The position numbers and the translations under genes are program-made. A DNA stretch of 64,000 nucleotides, from positions 1 to 64,000 of the forward strand of contig JAQTYN010000010.1 in NCBI GenBank assembly GCA_028688275.1, in the 5' to 3' direction. Source of the DNA: Gallionella sp. GTDB taxonomy: Bacteria; Pseudomonadota; Gammaproteobacteria; Burkholderiales; Gallionellaceae. Of this stretch, positions 37,867 through 48,910 are shown in pieces. The notes beneath the pieces were generated by a model. That model made no database searches and was not told the origin of the DNA. It was given only the letters and a program-made list of their open reading frames with translations. How positions within the stretch are numbered: the first letter of the stretch is position 1; every line of letters starts with the position of its first letter.

Positions 37867-39493
37867 ACTTCAACCCCGCCAACTGCTTTTTAATCTCCTG
37901 CTCCAACCCCGCCGATTCGGTAAATAGCCCATCTAGCGTGTCGCTAAAGCCTTGCATCTTGTCGATAAATTGCTGCGGGGTAAGTGCGCTGTACTCAATT
38001 TTGACCTCGAAATACTGCCCTGCGCTGAGGCTGTAATTTTTGGCAGCGATGTCGGCGTAGCTGACCACCACCGAGAAATCTTCCACCGCCTGTTTTGCGT
38101 TGAAGGTGGCGATGATGCGGTCTTCTTCGGCGGCGGACAGCAGGGTTTTTTGATTTTTGCCGTCTTTGACTTTGGTGCCGAGATTAGATGCGTCGATTAG
38201 CACCACCCCCTCTTGATTGGCGCGGTCGATAAACAAAATGGACACGTTCGTGCCTGTAGTGGCAAAAATATTGCTGGGCATGGATACCACGCCCGCCAAC
38301 ATTTTGTTGTCTACCAGATGTTCACGAATTTTGCGGTCGATGCCGCTTTGCGCCGTGATAAAGCCCGTGGGTACGACCACCGCTGCTTTGCCGCCAGGCT
38401 TGAGCGAATAGATGATGTGCTGCAAGAACAGCAGGTAAATCGCCATTTTGTCTTTGGCTTGTTTGGGGATATTGGGGATGCCCGCGAAAAAGCGAGCGTG
38501 ATGTTCGTTCGAGTCCAACGCCTTGTGAAAATCGCTGAAATCCATTTTGAACGGCGGATTAGACACGATGTAGTCAAAGCGTTTTAGCTGCTGAGCGTCT
38601 TTGTGATACGGATGCAGCAAGGTGTTGCCCTGAATGACATTAGGGATGGAATGCACCAGATTGTTCAAAATCAAGTTCAGGCGCAACAAGCTGGAGGATT
38701 TTTGCGAAATGTCTTGCGAATAAATACTGCAACGCTGTTCCCCAATGGCGTGGGCGATGTTCATTAGCAATGTGCCCGACCCCGCCGACGGGTCGTAACA
38801 ACTGACATTGCTGACTTTGCCGCGCACCGCTTCTGGCACCAGAATCGCCGCCATGATTTTGGCGACGGCGTGCGGGGTGTAATACTCGGCATATTTGCCG
38901 CCGCTGTCTTTGTTGTAATCCTTAATCAGATATTCAAACAGTGCGGCGAAAAAATCGTATTTTTGGGTGAAAAGGTGCTCGAAGCTAACCGCCACCAGTT
39001 TGTTGATCAGGGCTTTGCAAAATTCATCGCGTTTGGCGGGGTCGGAGATGTATGCGCTGACGCGGTCAAACAGGGTGATTTTCGCGCCACCGTCGGTTTT
39101 AACTGCGAAAATATCGTTGTTGCTGATGGCGATGTCGAGCAAGGTGTCGTCAAAAAGCTTGGCAAAATCGGGCGCATTTTGGCGGTCAAACAGGTGGGCG
39201 AGCAAGTGCGTGGATTTTAAACGGGCCGTGTCCGCGCCCATCTGCATGTGCAACATGTCCAGCTCCTCCGCACTGAGGGCGGCGAGCGCGGCTTCCCAAC
39301 TTTTCCCCTTGCTGAGTTCAGGACGAATGCGCTTGGCTTCGTAAGCAAATTTGTCATTTAAAAATTTGTAGAGAAAAACTTGAGTGATAATTTTGAATTC
39401 GTTGCCGTCATTGCCCAGTCCGTAATTGGCGCAAATGGCTTTTAAGCTGTCGATCAGATCGCGGGTTTTTTGTTCAAAGTCTAGTGCTACCAA
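37859..39493 (-). CDS. hsdM: Type I restriction-modification methyltransferase subunit
   Basis: GKYAEYYTPHAVAKIMAAIL; DPSAGSGTLLMNIAH; DYIVSNPPFKMDF. Confidence 0.97.
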   Translation of the reverse strand: MVALDFEQKTRDLIDSLKAICANYGLGNDGNEFKIITQVFLYKFLNDKFAYEAKRIRPELSKGKSWEAALAALSAEELDMLHMQMGADTARLKSTHLLAHLFDRQNAPDFAKLFDDTLLDIAISNNDIFAVKTDGGAKITLFDRVSAYISDPAKRDEFCKALINKLVAVSFEHLFTQKYDFFAALFEYLIKDYNKDSGGKYAEYYTPHAVAKIMAAILVPEAVRGKVSNVSCYDPSAGSGTLLMNIAHAIGEQRCSIYSQDISQKSSSLLRLNLILNNLVHSIPNVIQGNTLLHPYHKDAQQLKRFDYIVSNPPFKMDFSDFHKALDSNEHHARFFAGIPNIPKQAKDKMAIYLLFLQHIIYSLKPGGKAAVVVPTGFITAQSGIDRKIREHLVDNKMLAGVVSMPSNIFATTGTNVSILFIDRANQEGVVLIDASNLGTKVKDGKNQKTLLSAAEEDRIIATFNAKQAVEDFSVVVSYADIAAKNYSLSAGQYFEVKIEYSALTPQQFIDKMQGFSDTLDGLFTESAGLEQEIKKQLAGLKYE

Positions 39494-42400
39494 GGTGATG
39501 CTCCTGTGCGGTTGCCCGAAGAAAATTCATGTAGATATTCCGCCACCAGCAGTTGGTTGATGGTTTTGGCGGTTGCTGCGTTAAAAGTGAGTTTGGGACG
39601 GGTGTTGAATTCGCCAATCACGAAGGGCATGGTGGTCTTTTCAAAGTAGCTTTCGTGCGTCAGCAACGAGGTGTTTTGCAACACCAGACCATCGGTTTTT
39701 GCCTTGATGCCCGTCAACGCGTCAATCAGCCCGCGCTCGCTTTGGGCAAATGTGCCGCCTTCCCATAGCCGTTTGTGGATGCGGGCGTATTTGGCATCGC
39801 CTTGATATTTGGCGCACAGTTGGTTGTTTTGCCGATTCAGTTCACGGGCTTGTTCTTGTATGGCATTCAACGCGCCGATGTTGGCGTTCATTTCGTCTTG
39901 CGTGACTTCGTTGAGTTTTTTGTTTTTGAACAAGCGTTCCAGCTCGGCTTTGAGCGTGATGAACTTGGGATCTTGCGGGTCGAAATTATCCAACAAGGTT
40001 TCACGGGTCTTGCGCAGCGTGTCTTTCAGCTTGCCTGCCAGCACCAGCTCGCTTTCCTTGAGCTTGGTGAAGGTGAAAAGCACCTCTTCCAACGCGAGGT
40101 TGAGCAAATTGCGATTGTCCGCACCCGATTCAAGGCTGGCTTGCAAATTGAGCTTGTCGAGCTGATTGCTGGTTTCCCGATAAAGCTGGTTCAGCTTCTG
40201 AAAGTCCAGTTGTTCAAGGAAAGTGTATTCGCCTTGTAAGCGAATCAGGTTGTACAGCGTGCGGGCGTCGGACAAGGCTTTTTTAAGAGCGAGCACCGTG
40301 GCGCGATCGTGTATCTCCCTGATTTGCTGGGAGAAGATTTCGCTATTGTCTGTATCGAAGCGGCACAGTGTTTCTTTGATGAACTCGATTTCTTGGCTGA
40401 TTTCTGCGTTAGATTTGAATAGCTTGGAATAATACTCAAACTCATCGCCCAACTCATCTTGCAGCTCTTTGAGATAGGCGGCGTTGGTTTTATCGAACTC
40501 CGTGCTGATGTCGGCAAAATCCACCACATAGCCATAGCGAAAGCTCTGATAGGGACGATTGACGCGGGTGAGGGCTTGCAGCAGATTGTGATCGCGAATG
40601 ACGCGACCCAGATAGAGCTTTTTCAATCGCTTGGCATCGAAACCCGTGAGTAGCATATTGTTGACGAACAGCAAATCAATTTTTCCCGCCTTGAAATCCT
40701 TGACCCATTGCTCGCGCTCGGTTTTGCTGCCGACATCGTGCAGAATCAGCGCGCCCGTTTTGACCCGATTATTGCGCTGAGTGCGGGCGGCGTAACTCTC
40801 CACTTCACGCATGGAAAGCATGGCTTGCGACCCATCTTGGAGGGCGTAGGGAGATTCCGCATAGACGGCATTAAAAATCTCGAACATCTGCTTGGCTTGC
40901 TCATTACTGTCGCAAATCACCATGCCACCGATGCTGGGATCGCTCCATGTGCTGCGGCTTTTTTCAAAATCTTTGATGATGTAATCGAGCATAGGCTCGA
41001 CAAACTGCGGGTGGGCGTAGAGTTGCTTGCGGTCAAAATCACCTTGTTTCAGCTCAATTGCCGCCAAGGCTTCTTGCAGGGAAAGTTTGTAGTGGGTAGC
41101 GATTGATTCACGGATTAGGCGCAAGGTGTAGCTGTCGGCAATCGAGGCGTTGTAATAATACTTGTGGATGTAGTCGCCAAACAGCTCGCGGGAATTGTAG
41201 TCATCGCCCAAGAGTGGCGTACCCGTGAGTCCAATTTTGATGGCGTGCTGGTCAGATTCTTTCAAATTGGCGAGGAAGCTGCCATTGGGATTGTAGCTGC
41301 GATGCACTTCATCCAAAAAATAGACGCGCTGAATGCTGAGGTCGTAATCCTCCGTGCGCTCCACCGTTGGGTCATCCTTGAACTTTTGGATATTCACCAC
41401 GGTAATTTCAGCTTTGCCCGCATGATTATGCGTCGCTTGATTGGCTTTGATGTCGCGGGCGAAAGCTTCACGGCTGTCGATGGTGTGCACGGTCAGCCCA
41501 CGCGCTTCAAACTCACGACTGGCTTGCGTGAGCAGATCAATGCGATCCACGATAAAGTAAAACTTGGGCACGATGCCGCGCCGCTGGAAATAGTCAGTCA
41601 AAAAGCGGGTGTTGTAATACGCCAGCGCGGTTTTGCCGCTGCCTTGGGTATGCCAAATGATGCCCTTGCGCATCCCCGCGTTGAGTTTGCACTCAATGGC
41701 CTTAGTGGCAAAAATCTGCGGATAACGCATGACGTGCTTGTGCAGCCCGTTGGTTTCAGTCACATAAACCAATGCGTATTGAAGGATGAACGACAGTCGA
41801 GCTTTGCTGAATAGCGAGGTACAAATTCGGTTGGTGGGGGCGTCGGGCGATTTATTGGTTTGAAATTCCGCGCTGTGTTTGATGCTGTTGAGATTATTGT
41901 CGCGCAGCACGGCATTTTCCAGCGTGTCGTCTTCGTCAGCCAACAACTCGGACAGATTCAGGGTTTCTTCTTCACGGAAAAAATTGAACACGGGTGCGGT
42001 ATATGAAGCACTGGCGTAAAACGCGCCTTCAATCGGCTGCGGCGAGCCGTCGTCATATTCCATGTTGTTGGAGAAAACCATCAACTGGGTGATATTGATA
42101 AAGCGACGGAAGCGCGGGTTGCGACTGCGCTCGATGATGCGGGTGCGTTCTGCCAGTATACCGTCGCGGTTGTTGGGTTTTTTGACTTCGATAAACGCCA
42201 GCGGCAAACCGTTGATGAGCAATGTGATGTCGGGGCGAAATTCGTCATCTCCATTTTTGCAGGTCAATTCAGTGACGACGTGGAAGCTGTTGCGGTCGAA
42301 GTTTTCAAAATCAATCAGCCGTTTACCTGATCGGGCAGTGAGCATTTCGTAGAAAGCACGGCCGAGGTCTTCGTTTTGCAGCGCGAGCTTCACGTCGGTC

Positions 42401-42588
42401 AAAAGTCGAGCGATGTCAGCAGCATCAAGTTCGGGATTGATGCGGGCGATGGCGGTGCGGAATAAGTCAGGGAAGATGTTGTTTTCTTCATCCCAGGTTG
42501 CGCCCTTGAGTGGCAGATAGGTGTAGCCCAAGCGCACCAGATGCAAAATGCAGGGGATTTTCACCCTTGAGTCTTCATTAAAAATCAT
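39487..42588 (-). CDS. hsdR: Type I restriction endonuclease subunit R
   Basis: GIIWHTQGSGKTALAYYNTRFL; YFLDEVHRSY; IGLTGTPLLG; endonuclease motif FRPDITLLINGLPLAFIEVKKPN. Confidence 0.97.
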   Translation of the reverse strand: MIFNEDSRVKIPCILHLVRLGYTYLPLKGATWDEENNIFPDLFRTAIARINPELDAADIARLLTDVKLALQNEDLGRAFYEMLTARSGKRLIDFENFDRNSFHVVTELTCKNGDDEFRPDITLLINGLPLAFIEVKKPNNRDGILAERTRIIERSRNPRFRRFINITQLMVFSNNMEYDDGSPQPIEGAFYASASYTAPVFNFFREEETLNLSELLADEDDTLENAVLRDNNLNSIKHSAEFQTNKSPDAPTNRICTSLFSKARLSFILQYALVYVTETNGLHKHVMRYPQIFATKAIECKLNAGMRKGIIWHTQGSGKTALAYYNTRFLTDYFQRRGIVPKFYFIVDRIDLLTQASREFEARGLTVHTIDSREAFARDIKANQATHNHAGKAEITVVNIQKFKDDPTVERTEDYDLSIQRVYFLDEVHRSYNPNGSFLANLKESDQHAIKIGLTGTPLLGDDYNSRELFGDYIHKYYYNASIADSYTLRLIRESIATHYKLSLQEALAAIELKQGDFDRKQLYAHPQFVEPMLDYIIKDFEKSRSTWSDPSIGGMVICDSNEQAKQMFEIFNAVYAESPYALQDGSQAMLSMREVESYAARTQRNNRVKTGALILHDVGSKTEREQWVKDFKAGKIDLLFVNNMLLTGFDAKRLKKLYLGRVIRDHNLLQALTRVNRPYQSFRYGYVVDFADISTEFDKTNAAYLKELQDELGDEFEYYSKLFKSNAEISQEIEFIKETLCRFDTDNSEIFSQQIREIHDRATVLALKKALSDARTLYNLIRLQGEYTFLEQLDFQKLNQLYRETSNQLDKLNLQASLESGADNRNLLNLALEEVLFTFTKLKESELVLAGKLKDTLRKTRETLLDNFDPQDPKFITLKAELERLFKNKKLNEVTQDEMNANIGALNAIQEQARELNRQNNQLCAKYQGDAKYARIHKRLWEGGTFAQSERGLIDALTGIKAKTDGLVLQNTSLLTHESYFEKTTMPFVIGEFNTRPKLTFNAATAKTINQLLVAEYLHEFSSGNRTGASPW

Positions 42589-42675
42589 CCGTATGCCCTT
42601 ATGCGGTGAATCAAAAGACAAGCTACCAATCCACGCGCCGCCCATTCAAGGCGATGCCGCGTGAATAACAAGCTG

Positions 42676-43494
42676 TTAGCCTTGAGCAAAGCGCACCAGT
42701 TCTTGCACTTGTGAGGCGCGAATGATTTGCACATCCAAATGCGCTAAATCTGCACAAATTTCTTGGTATGCCAAGTAGCGATTGCCCTCATCTTCATTCG
42801 GTGCATCCATGGCAAACAAAGTGGCTGCGGGTAGCAGTTTGCGTTTTCTCAGCCGCTGGACTTTATCGACCCATGCCCCGCCGTGCGTAATAATTTTACT
42901 GGGTGAGCTTTGCGCAAGGAAAAAAGGCTTGATGACTTTTAGCGGGGTTTGCTCATCCATTTGTACCAGCGGAAAACTTGCCTGAGTCAGTTCGTCGCCA
43001 ATGATTTTTTGTTTGAATGGATGGTTAAGATGCAGCCCTTGCACCACATTGCGCACACGCTGAATCAGTTGGTACTCTTGGTATTCTGGCGTGACGAAGT
43101 TCCGCTCAACATAAAACTGGAATAGGCTTTCAGGCAGTTGTGCGGGGTCGGCTGCCAGTCGAACGCTGGAGTCGCTAAAGCGCACAATGGCTTCTCTGGG
43201 GTGAATCAAGGCAAAAAAGAGCGCGCGCAATTCGTCAGGCTGATGCTGGCGCGCATTGACCGCTGTGCGGATGCGCGCCAGTTCTTTGTCAAACAATGCC
43301 AATGCATCACGACAAACGCGATTGTCTATCTCATCAAAAAACTGAGTGATGCGCGCAAATTTGCGGCTCAGGAGTTTGTAGTCAAAAAACCCTGTTTCTG
43401 GACACGCCACCACCACGCCCACATTGGCGAACTCGCCTGTTTCTGGGTAGGGCAAAAAACGGATGATGGCATAATGACAGGCAATTTTTTTCAT
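42676..43494 (-). CDS. DUF3037 family protein
   Basis: MKKIACHYAIIRFLPYPETGEFANVGVVVACPETGFFDYKL. Confidence 0.85.
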   Translation of the reverse strand: MKKIACHYAIIRFLPYPETGEFANVGVVVACPETGFFDYKLLSRKFARITQFFDEIDNRVCRDALALFDKELARIRTAVNARQHQPDELRALFFALIHPREAIVRFSDSSVRLAADPAQLPESLFQFYVERNFVTPEYQEYQLIQRVRNVVQGLHLNHPFKQKIIGDELTQASFPLVQMDEQTPLKVIKPFFLAQSSPSKIITHGGAWVDKVQRLRKRKLLPAATLFAMDAPNEDEGNRYLAYQEICADLAHLDVQIIRASQVQELVRFAQG

Positions 43495-44213
43495 TCCATC
43501 CTCCATATTTCTGTGGTTGAACATCGGTTTAATACGGCCAGTGCGGCGGCTGGGCGAAACAAATCATGCTGGGATCCTGTCGCGTCTATCCAATCTGGTG
43601 GCGCATTATCGCAAGCCGTTTGCCAAATTGCCAATGCCGCTTGCATGCGGCTGGCGTACTCGGCTTGCTGCACCCAATCACCCAGCACGTCTGCCCAGTC
43701 TTGTTGAAAAATGTGGTAATTGCGAAATATCGTCGGAAAAAAGTCTGGGCTAAATGCTGCATCGTGGTCGATGACGTGCAAATTTTGCGCGCTCGCATTC
43801 CAAAGTAGATTGGGATTGCTCTCTAGGCGATCATCGTTTTGCACCCACCAGTCAAACACCAAAACATCTTTGCGCAACGATTTCGGGACTTCTTGCACAT
43901 AACTGGGTTCAAACCATTGGCTACGCTGTTGTGCCTCAGAAGCAAAGGCAACCCCCGCCCCCAATAATTGAAATTCTGGTCTCGCTTCTGCCAGCAAATC
44001 GGCAGGGATATTGACGAGGTGAAAAGTTGGAATCGGCAAGCCAAAGGCTTTTGCCAAATGTCCAACCACCCATTCGCAGCATTGCCTACGCCGCCCCGCA
44101 GATTTTCCTTTGACGTAATAAAGCAAATCGTCTTCGCCACGACAGACAAATGCTTTATTCACGCCTTGTGTTGCGGGTCCAATAATTTCAACAATCTCAA
44201 GCATCTGCATCAT
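43491..44213 (-). CDS. HipA-like kinase domain protein
   Basis: IGPATQGVNKAFVCRGEDDLLYYVKGKSAGRR; catalytic-type VFDWWVQNDDR and HVIDHDAAF. Confidence 0.82.
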   Translation of the reverse strand: MMQMLEIVEIIGPATQGVNKAFVCRGEDDLLYYVKGKSAGRRRQCCEWVVGHLAKAFGLPIPTFHLVNIPADLLAEARPEFQLLGAGVAFASEAQQRSQWFEPSYVQEVPKSLRKDVLVFDWWVQNDDRLESNPNLLWNASAQNLHVIDHDAAFSPDFFPTIFRNYHIFQQDWADVLGDWVQQAEYASRMQAALAIWQTACDNAPPDWIDATGSQHDLFRPAAALAVLNRCSTTEIWRME

Positions 44214-44296
44214 GGGTTCATTTCTGCGCACACAACATGATTGAAAAACGTTCATGGTTCGACCCGCTCACCACGAACAACAGATTGGGTATTGCC

Positions 44297-45388
44297 TTAT
44301 ACGTTAAATCGGAAGTGCATCACGTCGCCATCATGCACGACGTATTCTTTGCCTTCGACACGCATTTTGCCTGCGTCTTTCGCGCCTTGTTCGCCTTTGC
44401 ATTTCACAAAGTCGTCAAAGGCAATGACTTCGGCGCGGATGAAGCCGCGTTCAAAGTCATTGTGGATGACGGCAGCGGCTTTGGGGGCGGTATCACCTTT
44501 GTGGATCGTCCACGCACGCACTTCTTTTACGCCTGCGGTGAAGTAGGTTTGTAAGCCTAACAATTGATAGCCTGTGCGGATCAGGCGATTCAAACCTGGT
44601 TCGTCTTGGCCGATGCTTTCCAAAAATTCTTTTTTGTCTTCGTCGGACAGTTCGGAGATTTCGGCTTCTAACGCGGCACAAATCGCCACGACAGGCGCGC
44701 CTTCAATCGCGGCAAATTCTTGCAAACGGGTCAACAAGGGATTGTTTTCAAAACCGTCTTCTGCCACATTAGCGACGTACATCGCGGGCTTGATGGTCAA
44801 TAAACACAAGGGTTGCAAGGCGAAACGCTGTTCCGCGTCCAGCTTCATCATGCGGGCGGGTTTGCCTTCGTTCAAATGGGCAGCGACTTGTTCCAACAAC
44901 GCCATCAATTTGATCGCGTCTTTGTCGCCTGTGCGCGCCAGTTTTCCATTGCGCAATTGGGCTTTTTCCACGGTGGTCAAATCTGCCAATGCCAATTCGG
45001 TGGTGATGGTTTCGATGTCGGAAATCGGATCCACTTTGCCCGCGACGTGAATCACGTTGTCATCTTCAAAACAGCGCACCACATTCACAATGCCGTCGGT
45101 TTCGCGGATGTTGGCTAAAAATTGGTTGCCCAAACCTTCGCCTTTAGACGCGCCCGCCACTAAGCCTGCGATATCCACAAATTCGGTAATCGCGTATTGC
45201 ATCCGTTGTGGTTTGACGATGGCCGCCAACGCGTCCATGCGCGCATCGGGCACTTCCACAATGCCGACGTTAGGCTCAATGGTACAAAACGGGTAGTTTT
45301 CCGCCGCGATGCCCGCCTTGGTCAGTGCATTAAATAACGTGGATTTGCCTACATTCGGTAAGCCAACAATGCCGCATTTCAAACTCAT
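44297..45388 (-). CDS. ychF: Redox-regulated ATPase YchF (Obg-like)
   Basis: [48 protein letters not shown]. Confidence 0.98.
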   Translation of the reverse strand: MSLKCGIVGLPNVGKSTLFNALTKAGIAAENYPFCTIEPNVGIVEVPDARMDALAAIVKPQRMQYAITEFVDIAGLVAGASKGEGLGNQFLANIRETDGIVNVVRCFEDDNVIHVAGKVDPISDIETITTELALADLTTVEKAQLRNGKLARTGDKDAIKLMALLEQVAAHLNEGKPARMMKLDAEQRFALQPLCLLTIKPAMYVANVAEDGFENNPLLTRLQEFAAIEGAPVVAICAALEAEISELSDEDKKEFLESIGQDEPGLNRLIRTGYQLLGLQTYFTAGVKEVRAWTIHKGDTAPKAAAVIHNDFERGFIRAEVIAFDDFVKCKGEQGAKDAGKMRVEGKEYVVHDGDVMHFRFNV

Positions 45389-45589
45389 GGTGTGTGTCCT
45401 TGATATTAGGTGATCGCATCCGTCCACGCGCAACGTTGCGAGGGCAGGTTAAACAAGATGCGAATATGAAAAATGGCGACCGCAGTGCGTCGCCAAACAA
45501 ATTCAAGCGCGATTGTACCACTCAAGCCCATCACGCCCCAAATGACACGACGTTTTGAGAAACTTGTGAATAAACGCTGCCTTCCACTA

Positions 45590-45672
45590 TTTTCGCAATA
45601 TATTCAGCTAGTCGCGCTGATATTCCCACTCGACGAACTAATCGCTAACGACTAGCGACTAATTACTCAATA
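45590..45672. repeat. CTAGTCGTTAGTCGCTAG-type dispersed repeat, copy 2
   Basis: gaactaatcgctaacgactagcgactaattactcaata. Confidence 0.55.
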
Positions 45673-46527
45673 AAACTTAGCTTCCCCTTCTGGGCGAGTC
45701 TTGAAGCGTTTGTGCAACCAAAAGTATTGTTCTGGCATGTCGCGCACGCGATCTTCGATAAATTCATTGACGCGACGTGTATCGGCGAATAAATCTTCGG
45801 TGGGGTAATTTTCCCATGCGGGATAAAACTGCACTTCGTAGCCGTTAGGCAATAATTTGGTCGTCACAGGAATGACCTTCGCACCTGTCATGCTTGCCAA
45901 GCGAGAAACGGTGTTGAGCGTGGCGGCAGGCACACCAAAAAATGGCACGAATAAGCCATCTTTAGTGGCTAAATCTTGGTCGGGTAAATAGTAAAACGGC
46001 AGTCCTGCTTTCACCGCCTTGACGATGGGGCGCAAGCCTTGTTGGCGTGAATAAAGCTGCGGATTGCCGAAACGACTGCGTCCGCGCAGCAGCAAGTCGT
46101 GGAACAGCGGATTTTTTTGGTTGGCATACACGCTGACCAAATTGACGTTTTGGGTCAACCAACTCCCCGCGACATCCAAGCCTACAAAATGTGGTGCCAG
46201 CAAAATAATCGGCTGGGGCGTAATCGCTTGAATATGCTCAAACCCAATGATTTTGGTGAGTGACTGAATGCGGGAGGCGGGTGACCACCACAAAATGCCG
46301 CGTTCCAACAAGCTACGCCCAAAGGCTTGGAAGTTTTGTTTGACCAATTTGCGCCGTGCGGCATCAGAGAGTTCAGGAAAACACAGCCGCAAATTGGTAT
46401 CGGCAACGTGACGACGTTCACCCGCTAACCAAAACAATAAAGTGCCGACGGCTTTGCCAATTTGAGCCAATAAAGGGAGCGGAAGGAAGTGGAGTAGCCA
46501 GAGTATAAAAATGCCGAATCGAGTCAT
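45667..46527 (-). CDS. Lysophospholipid/lipid A acyltransferase (LpxL/HtrB family)
   Basis: ILLAPHFVGLDVAGSWL; YYLPDQDLATKDGLFVPFFGVPAATLNTVSRLA. Confidence 0.9.
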   Translation of the reverse strand: MTRFGIFILWLLHFLPLPLLAQIGKAVGTLLFWLAGERRHVADTNLRLCFPELSDAARRKLVKQNFQAFGRSLLERGILWWSPASRIQSLTKIIGFEHIQAITPQPIILLAPHFVGLDVAGSWLTQNVNLVSVYANQKNPLFHDLLLRGRSRFGNPQLYSRQQGLRPIVKAVKAGLPFYYLPDQDLATKDGLFVPFFGVPAATLNTVSRLASMTGAKVIPVTTKLLPNGYEVQFYPAWENYPTEDLFADTRRVNEFIEDRVRDMPEQYFWLHKRFKTRPEGEAKFY

Positions 46528-46733
46528 GGTGAGTATGGTTTAAGAATAAGGAAGCGCGCATCCAACGCCCTAGACAAAAATTCTGCCTTTCTGGCGCGCG
46601 TTTTACGTCTAAGCATACCTTGTCAGAGGTTTTATATCCAAGGACTTTTCACAAGCTACTCATGCCTCATCACGCATGAATATGCGATTTGTAGCCTGTT
46701 AGAAAACTCGACAAAAGCAAAATAATCGTGACC

Positions 46734-47177
46734 TCAATCGCCATCAGGCGTGACCATCCGTATCGGACGCGTCCCAATCTTTGCCCCCGTGACTTCATCC
46801 ACGGCGATGGGTTGAATTTCGATGCCTGTTTCAGCATCTAAGAAGCGCACCAACTTACCTTCGCCACGGTATTTTCGCCCCCACGCACCAATCATAAAAA
46901 GCATAGGTAGAAAATCCCGTCCCGCAGCCGTCAGTAAATACTCCTCACGCGGGGGGTGTTCGGAATAGAGCCGTTTCTCCAGCAAGCCCTCCTCCGTCAA
47001 CGTCGTCAACCTTCGCGTCAGGATCGTGGGCGCAATACCAAGGCTTTTCCGAAACTGGTCAAAGCGCGTGAGTCCAATATGCGCATCTCGGAGGATCAAT
47101 ATGCTCCACGTATCCCCCATGAAAGCCAGACTGCGCGCAATCGGACAGGGATTTTCGTAACGATTTTCGTTGTTCAT
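46734..47177 (-). CDS. HxlR family transcriptional regulator
   Basis: CPIARSLAFMGDTWSILILRDAHIGLTRFDQFRKSLGIAPTILTRRLTTLTEEGLLEKR. Confidence 0.95.
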   Translation of the reverse strand: MNNENRYENPCPIARSLAFMGDTWSILILRDAHIGLTRFDQFRKSLGIAPTILTRRLTTLTEEGLLEKRLYSEHPPREEYLLTAAGRDFLPMLFMIGAWGRKYRGEGKLVRFLDAETGIEIQPIAVDEVTGAKIGTRPIRMVTPDGD

Positions 47178-47262
47178 ACTATTTTAATAGTGACATGTTT
47201 TTAAATTGGGTGTAATATGACTATCGAATTGATAGCGACATTACTTTCAAAAAGATAGTATC
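47178..47262. promoter_or_regulatory. Candidate HxlR operator region
   Basis: actattttaatagt, ctatcgaattgatag and gatagtatc palindromes between divergent hxlR-type and SDR genes. Confidence 0.45.
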
Positions 47263-47416
47263 ACTTTAACGACAGACAATCCACCCTATAAGGAGATTTA
47301 ACATGAACAAGAACGATATGCGTATCGCCCTGATGATAGGGGTCGCTTCGCAGGTATTACCACCAATTAAGTCGCTAGACGACATTTTTCAATCCTAATT
47401 TTAGAAAGGAACTAGC

Positions 47417-48223
47417 ATGTCAGCATCCAGAGTCGTTATCGTTACAGGCGTGTCATCAGGAATTGGTCGTGCAACCGCCGAAAAATTCGCCAAGCAAGGT
47501 TGTCAGGTATTCGGTACGGTACGCAACCTTTCCAAAGCCACCCCGTTGTCAGGGGTGCAACTCGTCGAGATGGATGTTTGCGACGACGACTCCGTCAAGC
47601 GCGGCATCCAATTTGTGATGAACAGTGCCAAACGCATCGACGTGCTGGTGAATAATGCGGGGGTCGGCATGTTCGGTGCGGCGGAAGAAACGTCGATGGA
47701 CGAGGCAAAATGGATGTTCGAGACCAATGTGTTCGGCATCCTGCGCACCAGCCAAGCGGTACTGCCACATATGCGCGCACAACGCGGCGGTAGAATTATC
47801 AATGTCAGTTCGGTGCTGGGTTTCCTGCCCGCCCCCTACATGGGACTCTATTCCGCCGCCAAACATGCCGTCGAGGGAATGTCCGAGACGCTAGATCATG
47901 AAGTACGCCAATTCGGCATCCGCGTATCGCTCGTCGAACCAGCCTTCACAAAGAGCAACCTCGACGCGAATTCTCCCCACGCAAACCACAAAATCCCTGT
48001 ATATGACGCTGATCGCAAAAGCGTATCGAACGCGGTTGCCAAGAACGTCGGTACCGCACCCGAACCAGACGGCGTTGCCAACACGATTGTTTGCGCAGCT
48101 TTCGGTTGTTGGCGTATGCGCCATACTCCGAAAGGTCAGGCAACGCTATTAAGTAAGCTGCGCCGCTTTATGCCTGCGAGACCTGTCGATCAGAGCCTCA
48201 GAAAATCTTTCGGTCTCAAATAA
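47417..48223 (+). CDS. Short-chain dehydrogenase/reductase
   Basis: [41 protein letters not shown]. Confidence 0.95.
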   Translation: MSASRVVIVTGVSSGIGRATAEKFAKQGCQVFGTVRNLSKATPLSGVQLVEMDVCDDDSVKRGIQFVMNSAKRIDVLVNNAGVGMFGAAEETSMDEAKWMFETNVFGILRTSQAVLPHMRAQRGGRIINVSSVLGFLPAPYMGLYSAAKHAVEGMSETLDHEVRQFGIRVSLVEPAFTKSNLDANSPHANHKIPVYDADRKSVSNAVAKNVGTAPEPDGVANTIVCAAFGCWRMRHTPKGQATLLSKLRRFMPARPVDQSLRKSFGLK

Positions 48224-48250
48224 TTTTTTTACCAACCAAGGAGCATCACT

Positions 48251-48910
48251 ATGCAAATCAAAAATGCCGTCGTTCTCGTTAACTAGGGCTAACCGTGGCC
48301 TGGGTCAGACCTTTGTCAACGCACTGCTGCAAGCAAGTGCAGCCAAAATTTACGCTGCCGCGCGCTGCACAGACCTGACGCTGCTGATTAAAAACGCAGG
48401 CATTTACCGCAACACCGCATTCCTCACGGCAGACAGTGCTGATGTCGCCCGAGCCGAACTGGAGACCAACTTCTTCGACCCGCTGATGATGAGCAAGACT
48501 TTTGCCCCAATTTTGAAAGCCAACGGCGGCACCATCGTCAACGTGCTGTCTGTGTTGAGCTGCTCAACATCCCCACTGCGGTCACCTACAGCGCATCCAA
48601 GTCCGCCACATGGTCACTCACCAATGGTCTGCAGATTGATTACACCTCGACCCCCAATCATTACCTGTCAGTCGAGGGTAGCAAATATGCTTACCGCACA
48701 CTGGATGAATCAAATGGCAAACCAGCACTTGTGCTGTTTCAACATTTCATCAGGACAATGGACGACTGGGCCTCTGCGCTGTTCAATCGTCTTGCAAACA
48801 AACGTCAGCTTTACATTTTTGACAATGCAGGCGTGGGGACTACAGAAGGCACTGCCCCAGATATCCCTCGCCCTGCGGATCGTTTAGTTCGTCTCTGGCA
48901 AGAGGCGTGA
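48251..48910 (+). pseudogene. Decayed SDR fused to an alpha/beta-hydrolase remnant
   Basis: MQIKNAVVLVN* then frameshifted ANRGLGQTFV..LLIKNAGI..; YSASKSATWSLTNGL in another frame; then YLSVEGSKYAYRTLDESNGKPALVLFQHF..YIFDNAGVGTTEG hydrolase start. Confidence 0.8.

Noticed and set aside
39553-42352. Multiple plus-strand ORFs (up to 216 aa) opposite hsdR
   Set aside because: Antisense of a confidently identified HsdR; no independent support.
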